Shown here piece by piece: positions 52,477 to 64,000 of a stretch of 64,000 nt of DNA (its first letter is position 1; each line of letters begins with the position of its first letter). The DNA lies in the NCBI GenBank assembly GCA_947650365.1, contig OX393550.1, positions 53,890,879-53,954,878 of the forward strand, given 5' to 3'. The notes beneath the pieces are model-generated. The model did not search any database. It saw nothing but the letters and a program-made list of their open reading frames with translations, and was not told the origin of the DNA. Source of the stretch: Chamaelirium japonicum. Taxonomy: Eukaryota; Streptophyta; Magnoliopsida; Liliales; Melanthiaceae. The translations under genes were made by a program, and so were the position numbers.

Positions 52477-55400
52477 TACGAATGAAATAGAATGGATTAT
52501 ACAAATGAATTAGAATGGATCGTACGAATGAATTAGAATGGATACATTCGTGCGAATGAATTAGAATGGATCGTATGAATGAATTAGAATGGATCGTACG
52601 AATGAATTAGAATGGATCATATGAATGAATTAGAATAGATTGTGCGAATGAATTAGAATGGATCGTAAGAATGAATTAATGAATTAGAATGGATCATATG
52701 AAGGAATAAGAATGGATTGTACGAATGAATTAGAATGGATCATACGAATGAATTAGAATGGATACATTCATGCGAATGAATTAGAATGGATCGTGCGAAT
52801 GAATTCGAATGGATCGTATGAGTGAATTAGAATGGATCGTGCGAATGAATTCGAATGTATCGTGCGAATGAATTAGAATGGATTGTATGAATGAATTAGA
52901 ATGGATCGTCTGAATGAATTAGAATGGATCGTACGAATGAATTAGAAAGGATCGTACGAATGAATTAGAATGGATACATTCGTGCGAATGAATTAGAATG
53001 GATCATACGAATGAGTAAGAATGGATCGTACGAATGAAATAGAATGGATTGTACGAATGAATTAGAATGGATCGTACGAATGAATTAGAATGGATCGTGT
53101 GAAAGAATTAGAATGGATTGTATGAATGAATTTGAATGGATCGTACGAATGAATTAGAATGGATACAATCGTGCGAATGAATTAGAATGGATCATACGAA
53201 TGAGTAAGAATGGATCGTACGAATGAAATAGAATGGATTGTACGAATGAATTAGAATGGATCGTGCGAATAAATTTGAATGGATCGTACGAATGAATTAG
53301 AATGGATCGTGCTAATGAATTAGAATTGATCGTACGAATGAAATAGAATGGATTGTACAAATGATTTAGAATGGATCGTACGAATGAATTAGAATGGATC
53401 GTACGAATGATTTAGAATGGATACATTCGTGCGAATGAATTAGAATGGATCATACGAATGAGTAAGAATGGATCGTACGAATGAAATAGAATGGATTGTA
53501 CGAATGAATTAGAATGGATTCGTATGAATGAATTAGAATGGATACATTCGTGCGAATGAATTAGAATGAATCGTACCAATAAGTAAGAATGGATCGTACG
53601 AATGAAATAGAATGGATTGTGCGAATGAATTAGAATGGATCGTACGAATGAATTAGAATGGATCGTGTGAAAGAATTAGAATGGATTGTATGAATGAATT
53701 AGAATAGATCGTATGAATGAATTAGAATGGATCGTACGAATGAATTAGAATGGATCGTACGAATGAATTAGAATGGATCGTACGAATGAATTAGAATGGA
53801 TACATTCGTGCGAATGAATTAGAATGGATACATTCGTGCGAAAGAATTGGAATAGATCGTATGAATGAATTAGAATGGATCCTATGAATGAATTAGAATG
53901 GATCGTGCGAATAAATTAGAATGGATCGTACGAATGAATTAGAATGGATCGTGCTAATGAATTAGAATTGATCGAACGAATGAATTAGCATGGATCGTGC
54001 TAATGAATTAGAATGGAACGTACGAATGAATTAGAATGGATCGTGTGAAAGAATTAGAATGGATTGTATGAATGAATTAGAATAAATTCGTACGATCCAT
54101 TCGAATTCATTCGCACGATCCATTCTAATTCATTCATACGATCCATTCTAATTCATTCATACAATCCATTCTAATTCTTTCACACGATCCATTCTAATTC
54201 ATTCGTAGGATCCATTCTAATTCATTCGTACAATCTATTCTATTTCATTCGTACGATCCATTCTTACTCATTCGTATGATCCATTCTAATTCATTCGTAC
54301 GATCCATTCTTACTCATTCGTATGATCCATTCTAATTCATTCGTACGATCCATTCTAATTCATTCGTACGATCCATTCTAATTCATTCACACAATCTATT
54401 CTAATTCATTCGTACGATCCATTCTAATTCATTCGTACGATCGTACGAATGAATTAGAATGGATCGTACGGAATGAATTAGAATGGATTGTATGAATGAA
54501 TTAGAATGGATATATTCGTGCGAATGAATTAGAATGGATCATACGAATGAGTAAGAATGGATCGTACGAATGAAATAGAATGGATTGTACGAATGAATTG
54601 GAATGGATCGTACAAATGAATTAGAATGGATCGTACGAATGAATTAGAATGGATCATACGAATGAGTAAGATTGGATCGTACAAATTAAATAGAATGGAT
54701 TGTACGAATGAATTAGAATGGATCGTACGAATGAATTAGAATGGATCGTGTGAAAGAACTAGTATGCATTGTATGAATGAATTAGAATGGATCATATGAA
54801 TGAATTAGAATGGATCGTAGGAATGAATTAGAATGGATTGTAGGAATGAATTAGAATGGATCGTATGAATGAATTAGAATAGATCGTGCGAATGAATTAG
54901 AATGGATCGTACGAATGAATTAGAATGGATCGTACGAATGAATTAGAATGGATCATACGAATGAGTAAGAATGGATCGTACGAATGAAATAGAATGGATT
55001 GTACAAATGAATTAGAATGGATACATTCGTGCGAATGAATTAGAATGGATCGTACGAATGAATTAGAATGGATCGTACGAATGAATTAGAATAGATCGTA
55101 CGAATGAATTAGAATGCATCGTACGAAAGAATTAGAATGGATATATTCGTGCGAATGAATTAGAATGGATCGTACGAATGAATTAGACTGGATCGTACGA
55201 ATGAATTTGAATGGATACATTTGTGCGAATGAATCTAAATGGATTGTATGAATGAATTACAATGGATCATACGAATGAATTAGAATGGATCGTACGAATG
55301 AATTAGAATAGCTCATATGAATGAATTAGAATGAATCGTATGTATGAATTAGAATGGTTACATTCGTGCGAATGAATTAGAATAGATTGTACGAATGAAT

Positions 55401-55690
55401 TAGAATGGATCGTACGAATAAATTAGAATGGATCGTGGGAATGAATTAGAATGGATCGTACGAATGAATTAGAATGGATCCACCGAATGAGTTAGAATGG
55501 ATCATACGAATGAATTAGAATGGATTGTACGAATGAATTAGAATGGATTGTGCGAATGAATTAGAATGGATCGTATGAATGAATAAGAATGGATCGTACA
55601 AATGAATTAGAATGGATCGTGCGAATGAATTAGCATGAATCGTACGAATGTATTAGAATGGATCGTACGAATGAATTAGAATGAATCGTA
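52477..55690. repeat. Satellite: + 52477-54087, - 54088-54440, + 54441-55690
   Basis: The region around 53800-54500 is another copy of the start of the 1,529-bp macro-repeat at 9108, with the minus part shorter by about 74 bases. The right part leads into the copy 2 multi-flip module. Confidence 0.82.
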
Positions 55691-58600
55691 CGATCCATTC
55701 AAATTCATTCGTACGATCCATTCTAATTCATTCGTACGAATGTATATATTCTAGTTCATTCGTACGATCCATTCTAGTTCATTCGTACGATCCTTTCTAA
55801 TTCATTCGTACGATCCATTCTAATTCATTCGTATGATCCATTCTAATTAATTCGTATGATCCATTCTAATTCATTCGTACGATCCATTCTAATTCATTCA
55901 TACAATCCATTCTAATTCATTCGCACGAATCTATCCATTCTAATAAATTCGTACGATCCATTCTAATTCATTCGTTTGATCCATTCTTATTCATTCGCAC
56001 GATCCAGTCTAATGGATTCGCACGATCCATTCTAATTCATTCGCATGAATGTATCCATTCTAATTCATTCGTACGATCCATTCTAATTCATTAATATGAT
56101 CCATTCTAATTCATTCGCACGATCCATTCTAATTCATTCGTACGATCCATTCTAATTCATTCGTACGATCCATTCTAATTCATTCGCACGATCCATTCTA
56201 ATTCATTCGTACAATCTATTCTATTTCATTCGTACGATCCATTCTTACTCATTCGTATGATCCATTCTAATTCATTCGGACGAATGTATCCATTCTAATT
56301 TATTTATACGATCCATTCTAATTCATTCATACGATCCATTCTAATTCAGTCGTACGATCCATTCTAATTCATTCATCCGATCCATTCTAATTCATTCGCA
56401 CGAATGTATCCATTCGAATTCATTCATACGGTCCATTCTAATTCATTCGCACAATCCATTCTATTTCATTCGTACGATCCATTCTTACTCATTCGTATGA
56501 TCCATTATGGATACATTCGTGCGAATGAATTAGAATGGATCATACGAATGAGTAAGAATGGATCGTACGAATGAAATAGAATGGATTGTGTGAATGAATT
56601 AGAATGGATCGTACGAATGAATTAGAATGGATCGTGTGAAAGAATTAGAATGGATTGTATGAATGAATTAGAATAGATCGTATGAATGAATTAGAATGGA
56701 TCGTATGAATGAATTAGAATGGATCGTACGAATGAACTAGAATGGATACATTCGTGCGAATGAATTAGAATGGATCGTACGAATGAATTAGAATGGATCT
56801 TACGAATGAATTAGAATGGATCGTACGAATGCACGATCCATGCTAATTCATTCGTTCGATAAATTCTAATTCATTAGCACGATCCATTCTAATTCATTCG
56901 TACGATCCATTCTAATTCATTCGCACGATCCATTCTAATTCATTCGTACGATCCATTCTAATTCTTTCACACGATCCATTCTAATTCATTCGTACGATCC
57001 ATTCTAATTCATTCGTACGATCTATTCTAATTCATTCGTACGATCCATTCTAATTTCATTCGTACGATCCATTCTAATTCATTCGCTCGAATGTATCCAT
57101 TCTAATCCATTCGTACGATTCATTCTAATCCATTCGTACGATCCATACTAATTCATTCGCATGAATGTAACCATTCTAATTCATTCATTTGATCCATTCT
57201 AATTCATTCGTACGATCCATTCTAATTCATTCGTCCGATCCATTCTAATTCATTCGCACGAATGTATCAATTCTAATCCATTCGTAAGATCCATTCTAAT
57301 TCATTCGTACGATCCATTCTAATTCATTCGTACGATCCATTCTAATTCATTAATATGATCCATTCTAATTCATTCGTACGATCCATTCTAATTCATATGC
57401 ACAAAGGTATCCATTCTAATTCATTCGTACGATCCATTCTAATTTAGGATTGTACGAATGAATTAGAATGGATACATTCGTGCGAATGAATTAGAATTGA
57501 TCGTACGAATGAATTAGAATGGATCGTGCGAATGAATTAGAATAGATCGTACGAATGAATTAGGATGGATCGTACGAATGAACTAGAATGGATACATTCG
57601 TGCGAATGAATTAGAATGGATCGTACGAATGAATTAGAATGGATCGTACGAATGAATTAGAATGGCTCTTACGAATGAATTAGAATGGATCGTACGAATG
57701 AATTAGAGTTGATCGTACGAATGAATTAGAATGGATACATTCGTGCGAATGAATTAGAATGGATCAGACGAAGGAATTAGAATGGATCGTATGAATGAAT
57801 TAGAATGGATCAAATGAATGAATTAGAATGGTTACATTCATGCGAATGAATTAGAATGGATCGTACGAATGGATTAGAATGGATCGAACGAATGGATTAG
57901 AATGGATACATTCGAGCGAATGAATTAAAATGGATCGTACGAATGAAATTAGAATGGATCGTACGAATGAATTAGAATAGATCGTACGAATGAATTAGAA
58001 TGGATCGTACGAATAAATTAGAATGGATACATTCGTCCGAATGAATTAGAATGGATCATACGAATGAGTTAGAATGGATCGTACGAATGAAATAGAATAG
58101 ATTGTACGAATGAATTAGAATGGATCCTACGAATGAATTAGAATGGATCGTGTGAAAGAATTAGAATGGATTGTATGAATGAATTAGAATGGATCGTATG
58201 AATGAATTAGAATGGATCGTGCGAATGAATTCGAATGGATCGTACGAATTCATTCTAATTCATTCATACAATCCATTCTAATTCTTTCACACGATCCATT
58301 CTAATTCATTCCTACGTTCCATTCTAATTATTAGCACGATCCATGCTAATTCATTCGTTCGATCAATTCTAATTCATTACAATGATCCATTCTAATTCAT
58401 TCGTACGATCCATTCTAATTCCTTCGTACGATCCATTCTAATTCATTCGTACGATCTATTCTAATTCATTCGTACGATCCATTCTAATTCATTCATATGA
58501 TCCATTCTAATTCCTTCGTACGATCCATTCAAATTCATTCGTACGATCCATTCTAATTCATTCGTGCAATCTATTCTATTTCATTCGTACGATCCATTCT

Positions 58601-59077
58601 TACTCATTCGTACGATCCATTCTAATTCATTCACACGAATGTATCCATTCGTACGAATGAATTAGAATAGATTGTACGAATGGATTAGAAGGGATCGTAC
58701 GAATGAATTAGAATGGATCGTATGAAGGAATTAGAATGGATAGTACGAATGAATTAGAATGGATCGTACGAATGAATTAGAATAGATCGTACGAATGAAT
58801 TAGAATGAATCGTACGAAGGAATTAGAATGGATCGTACGAATAAATTAGAATAGATATATTCGTGCAAATGAATTAGAATGGATCGTATGAATGTATTAG
58901 AATGGATCGTATGAGTGAATTAGAATGGATCGTATGAATGAATTAGAATGGATCGTACGAATGAATTAGAATGGATCGTACGAATGAATTAGAATGGATC
59001 ATACGAATGAATTAGAATGGATCGCACGAATGAATTAGAACGGATCGTACGAATGAATTAGAATGGATTCATTCGTG
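55691..59077. repeat. Satellite: multi-flip module, copy 2
   Basis: Blocks: - 55691-56507, + 56508-56830, - 56831-57446, + 57447-58248, - 58249-58651, + 58652-59077. The order and flip sequences match 29056-33187. The fourth block is shorter than in copy 1 by about 180 bases. Confidence 0.85.
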
Positions 59078-60952
59078 CGATCCATTCTAATTCATTCGCA
59101 CAATCCATTCGATTTCATTCGTACGATCCATTCTTACTCATTGGTACGATCCATTCTAATTCATTCGCACGAATGTATCCATTCTAATTCATTCGTACGA
59201 ATCCATTCTAATTCATTCCTACAATCTATTCTGTTTCATTCGTAAGATCCATTCTAATTCATTCGTATGATCCATTCTAATTCATTCGTCCGATCCATTC
59301 TAATTCATTCGCACGAATGTATCCATTCTAGTTCATTCGTACGATTCATTCTAATTCATTCGTACGATCCATTCTAATACATTCGTATGATTCATGCTAA
59401 TTCATTCGCACGATCCATTCTAATTCATTCGTACGATCCATTCTAATTCATTCATACGATCCATTCTAATTCATTCGCACGAATGTATCCATTCTAGTTC
59501 ATTCGTACGATCCATTCTAGTTCATTTGTACGATCCATTCTAATTCATTCGTACGATCCATTCTAATTCATTCGTATGATCCATTCTAATTAATTCATAT
59601 GATCCATTCTAATTCATTCGTATGATCCATTCTAATTCATTCATACAATCCATTGTAATTCATTCGCACGAATGTATCCATTCTAATTAATTCGTACGAT
59701 CCATTCTAATTCATTCGTATGATCCATTCTTATTCATTCGCACGATCCAGTCTAATGGATTCGCACGATCCATTCTAATTCATTCGCACGAATGTATCCA
59801 TTCTAATTCATTCGTACGATCCATTCTAATTCATTAATATGATCCATTCTAATTCATTCGTACGATCCATTCTAATTCATATGCACAATGGTATCCATTC
59901 TAATCCATTCGTAGGATCCATTCTAATCCATTCGTACGATCCATTCTAATTCATTCGTACGATCCATTCTAATTCATTCGCTCGAATGTATCCATTCTAA
60001 TCCATTCGTACGATCCATTCTAATCCATTCGTACGATCCATTCTAATTCATTCGCATGAATGTAACCATTCTAATTCATTCATTTGATCCATTCTAATTC
60101 ATTCGTACGATCCATTCTAATTCATTCGTCCGATCCATTCTAATTCATTCGCACGAATGTATCCATTCTAATTCATTCGTACGATCCATTCTAATTCATT
60201 CGTACGATCCATTCTAATTCATTCGTAAGATCCATTCTAATTCATTCGTACGATCCATTCTAATTCATTCGCACGAATGTATCCATTCTAGTTCATTCGT
60301 ACGATCCATTCTAATTCATTCGTACGATCCATTCTACTTCATTCGCACGATCCATTCTAATTCATTCGTACGATCAATTCTAATTCATTCGCATGAATGT
60401 ATCCATTCTAATTCCTTCATACGATCCATTCTAATTCATTCGTACGATCCATTCTATGTCACTCATATGATCCATTCTAATACATTCGTACGATCCATTC
60501 TAATTCATTTGCACGAATATATCCATTCTAATTCATTTGTACGATCCATTCTAATTCCTTCGTACGATCCATTCTAATTCATTCGTACGATCTATTCTAA
60601 TTCATTCATACGATCCATTCTAATTCATTCGTACGATCCATTCTAATTCCTTTGTACGATCCATTCTAATTCATTCGTACGATCCATTCTAATTCATTCG
60701 TACAATCTATTCTAATTCATTCGTACGAATGGATACATTCGTGTGAATGAATTAGAATGGATCGTACGAATGAGTAAGAATGGATCATACGAATGAAATA
60801 GAATGGATTGCACAAATGAATTAGAATGGATCGTACGAATGAATTAGAATGGATCGTGTGAATGAATTAGAATGGATTGTATGAATGAATTAGAATGGAT
60901 CGTACGAATGAATTAGAATGGATCGTACGAAGGAATTAGAATGGATTGTACG
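59078..60952. repeat. Satellite: - 59078-60724, + 60725-60952
   Basis: The minus block starts at a GATTCATTCGTGCGATCC flip, the only other place I noticed the GATTCATTCGTGCGA string found at the LTR boundary (9108). The plus block is short and ends with an unusual TGTACGCATTCGTACG junction. Confidence 0.8.
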
Positions 60953-63900
60953 CATTCGTACGATCCATTCTAATTCCTTCATACGATCTATTCTAATTCA
61001 TTCGTACGATCCATTCTAATTCATTCGCGCAATCTATTCTAATTCATTCGTACGATCCATTCTAATTCATTCGTACGATCCATTCTAATTCATTCATACA
61101 ATCCATTCTAATTTATTCGCACGAATGTATCCATTCTAATTCATTCGTACGATCCATTCTAATTCATTCGCACAATCTATTCTAATTCATTCATACGATC
61201 CATTCTAATTCATTCGCACGAATGTATCCATTCTAATTCATTCATACGATCCATTCTACTTCATTCGTACTATCTGTTCTAATTCACTTATACGATCCAT
61301 TCTAATTCATTCATACGATCCATTCTAATTCATTTGCACGAATATATCCATTCTAATTCATTCGTACGATCCATTCTAATTCCTTCGTACGATCCATTCT
61401 AATTCTTTCGTACGATCCATTCTAATTCCTTCGTACGATCCATTCTATTTCATTCGTATGATCCATTCTAATTCCTTCGTACGATCCATTCTAATTCCTT
61501 CGTATCCATTTTAATTCACTCATACGATCCATTCTAATTCATTCGTACGATCCATTCTAATTCATTCATACAATCCGTTCTAATTCATTCGCACGAATGT
61601 ATCCATTCTAATTCATTCGTATGATCAGTTCTAATTCATTCACAAAATCTATTCTAATTCATTCATACGATCCATTCTAATTCATTCACACGAATGTATC
61701 CATTCTAATTCATTCATACGATCCATTCTAATTCATTCGTACGATCCATTCTAATTCACTCATACGATCCATTCTAATACATTCATAGGATCCATTCTAA
61801 TTCATTTGCATGAATATATCCAATCTAATTCATTCGTACGATCCATTCTAATTCCTTCGTACGATCCATTCTAATTCATTCATACAATCCATTCTAATTC
61901 ATTTGCACGAATATATCCATTCTAATTCATTCGTACGATCCATTCTAATTCCTTCGTACGATCCATTCTAATTCATTTGTACGATCTATTCTAATTCATT
62001 CGTACGATCCATTCTAATTCATTCGTACGATCCATTCTAATTCCTTCGTACGATCCATTCTAATTCATTCGTACGATCCATTCTAATTCATTCATACAAT
62101 CCATTCTAATTCTTTCACACGATCCATTCTAATTCTAATTCATTCGCACAAATGTATCCATATTAGTTCATTCGTACGATCCATTCTAATTCATTCGTGT
62201 GATCCATTCTAATTAATTCATGTGATCCATTCTAATTCATTCGTATGATCCATTCTAATTCATTCATACAATCCATTCTAATTCTTTCGCACGAATGTAT
62301 CCATTCTAATTCATTCGCACGAATGTATCCATTCTAATTCATTCGTACGATCCATTCTAATTCATTCGTACGATCCATTCTAATTCATTCGTACGATCCA
62401 TTCTGATTCATTCATACGATCTATTCTAATTCATTCATACAATCCATTCTAATTCTTTCACACGATCCATTCTAATTCATTCGTACGGTCCATTCTAATT
62501 CATTCGCACAATCCATTCTATTTCATTCATACGATCCATTCTTACTCATTGGTACGATCCATTCTAATTCATTCGCACGAATGTATCCATTCTAATTCAT
62601 TCGTAAGATCCATTCTAATTCATTCGCATGAATGTAACCATTCTAATTCATTCATTTGATCCATTCTAATTCATTCGTATGATCCATTCTAATTCATTCG
62701 TCCGATCCATTCTAATTCATTCGCACGAATGTATCCATTCTAATTCATTCGTACGATCCATTCTAATTTATTCGTACAATCCATTGTAATTCTTTCACAC
62801 GATCCATTCTAATTCATTCGTACGATCCATTCTAATTCATTCGCACAATCCATTCTATTTCATTCGTACGATCCATTCTTACTCATTGGTACGATCCATT
62901 CTAATTCATTCGCACGAATGTATCCATTCTAATTCATTCGTACGAATCCATTCTAATTTATTCGTACAATCTATTCTATTTCATTCGTACGATCCATTCT
63001 TACTCATTCGTATGATCCATTCTAATTCATTCGGACGAATGTATCCATTCTAATTTATTCATACGATCCATTCTAATTCATTCGTACGATTCATTCTAAT
63101 TCAATCGTACGATCCATTCTAATTCATTCGTCCGATCCATTCTAATTCATTCGCACGAATGTATCCATTCTAATTCATTCGTACGATCCATTCTAATTCA
63201 TTCGTACGATCCATTCTAATTCATTCGTAAGATCCATTCTAATTCATTCGTACGATCCATTCTAATTCATTCGTACGATCCATTCTAATTCATTCGCACG
63301 AATGTATCCATTCTAGTTCATTCGTACGATCCATTCTAATTCATTCGTACGATCTATTCTAATTCATTTGCACGATCCATTCTAATTCATTCGTACGATC
63401 CATTCTAATTCATACATACGATCCATTCTAATTCATTCGTACGATCCATTCTAATTCATTCGCACAAATGTATCCATTCTAATTCATTCGTACGATCCAT
63501 TCTAATTCATTCGCACGATCCATTCTAATTCATTCGTACGATCCATTCTAATTCTTTCACACGATCCATTCTAATTCATTCGTACGATCCATTCTAATTC
63601 ATTCGCATGATCCATTCTAATTTATTCATACGATCCATTCTAATTCATTCGTACGATCCATTCTAATTCATTCGCACGATCCATTCTAATTCATTCATAC
63701 GATCCATTCTAATTCATTCGTACGATCCATTCTAATTCATTCGTACGATCCATTCTAATTCATTCGTATGATCCATTCTAATTAATTCATATGATCCATT
63801 CTAATTCATTCATACGATCCATTCTAATTCATTCATACAATCCATTCTAATTCATTCGCACGAATGTATCCATTCTAATTAATTCGTACGATCCATTCTA

Positions 63901-64000
63901 ATTCATTCGTATGGTCTATTCTTATTCATTCGCACGATCCAGTCTAATTGATTCGCACGATCCATTCTAATTCATTCGCACGAATGTATCCATTCTAATT
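60953..64000 (-). repeat. Satellite: minus block to the window edge
   Basis: From 61848 onward it repeats 22488-24420. Compared with that segment it holds about 0.2 kb more near 62870-63085, including a TACTCATTGGTACG monomer and a GGACGAATGTATCC monomer. Confidence 0.85.

Larger units (their letters stand above)
9108..64000. repeat. 23-bp satellite array with alternating orientation (54.9 kb, continues past window)
   Basis: The + form of the monomer is GAATGAATTAG followed by AATGGATCGTAC, 23 bp and about 35% GC. Frequent variants are GAATGAGTAAG, GAATGAAATAG, GAAAGAATTAG and GAAGGAATTAG in the first half, and CATAC, TGTAC, CGTGC or CGTGT at the end. A 28-bp variant carries GATACATTCGTGCGAATG. 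Variants follow a fixed order in many places (for example CATAC-GAGTAAG, CGTAC-GAAATAG, TGTAC-GAATTAG), which is higher-order structure. Orientation flips at 56 visible points, giving 58 blocks. The entries below use + for the GAATGAATTAG reading and list the blocks. Consensus translation meets a stop about every 23 codons in each frame, so the array is non-coding. I cannot tell centromeric, pericentromeric or subtelomeric location. Confidence 0.97.

Noticed and set aside
33179-59245. Short open frames inside the satellite (33179-33367, 45315-45500, 53154-53360, 59063-59245)
   Set aside because: The peptides are translations of three monomers (69 bp, 23 codons) in repeat. They exist only where point changes remove the stop that the consensus has in each frame.
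9108-64000. CRISPR array
   Set aside because: Repeats adjoin directly with no unique spacers, and flip orientation; no cas gene is present.
9108-64000. Telomeric repeat
   Set aside because: The unit is 23 bp, has no TTTAGGG-like core, and changes strand repeatedly.

Overview
The window looks like heterochromatin from a flowering-plant nuclear genome. Positions 1-9107 hold most of one decayed Ty3/gypsy LTR retrotransposon of the Tat lineage. Positions 9108-64000 hold one very long satellite array that runs off the right edge. The plant assignment rests on the Tat-type polyprotein with two RNase H domains, the plant-like splice signals and the absence of any bacterial gene organisation. I cannot name the species. 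No ordinary host gene, rRNA, tRNA or CRISPR array is visible.

Retrotransposon (1-9107, transcribed right to left). The 5' LTR is 8005-9107 and starts and ends with TG...CA. A primer-binding site follows at about 7986-8002. Then come Gag (7956 down to 6562), a zinc-knuckle-like segment and aspartic protease (to 5413), reverse transcriptase (to about 4262), a Ty3-type RNase H followed by a second archaeal-type RNase H (to 3326), and an integrase ending at 1949. Nine in-frame stop codons (seven TGA, one TAG, one TAA) and two frameshifts interrupt the polyprotein, so this copy cannot be autonomous. Downstream of pol lie a 78-bp tandem repeat (about 1380-1832) and an oppositely oriented open reading frame on the + strand (3-956). 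That frame has one clear 90-bp GT-AG intron and encodes a coiled-coil protein with a basic C-terminal motif. Its position and strand match the extra antisense ORFs known in some Tat elements. The 3' LTR lies left of the window.

Satellite (9108-64000). The basic monomer is 23 bp, consensus GAATGAATTAG + AATGGATCGTAC, about 35% GC. A common 28-bp variant replaces GATCGTAC with GATACATTCGTGC. The array is not uniformly head-to-tail. It flips orientation at least 56 times, in blocks of about 150 bp to 3.5 kb. Most flip points belong to about eleven recurring sequence classes, and long segments containing several flips are repeated at constant offsets (1,529 bp, 3,840 bp, about 4.4 kb, about 9.1 kb, about 26.6 kb, about 39.4 kb). 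The array is therefore built from higher-order units that include their own inversions. A 500-bp run of N (21988-22487) marks an assembly gap. Open frames inside the satellite are by-products of the repeat and are not genes.

The retrotransposon LTR ends directly against satellite sequence, so the element appears to have inserted into the array or at its edge. All coordinates of satellite flips were read by eye and are good to a few bases; percent identities were not computed.
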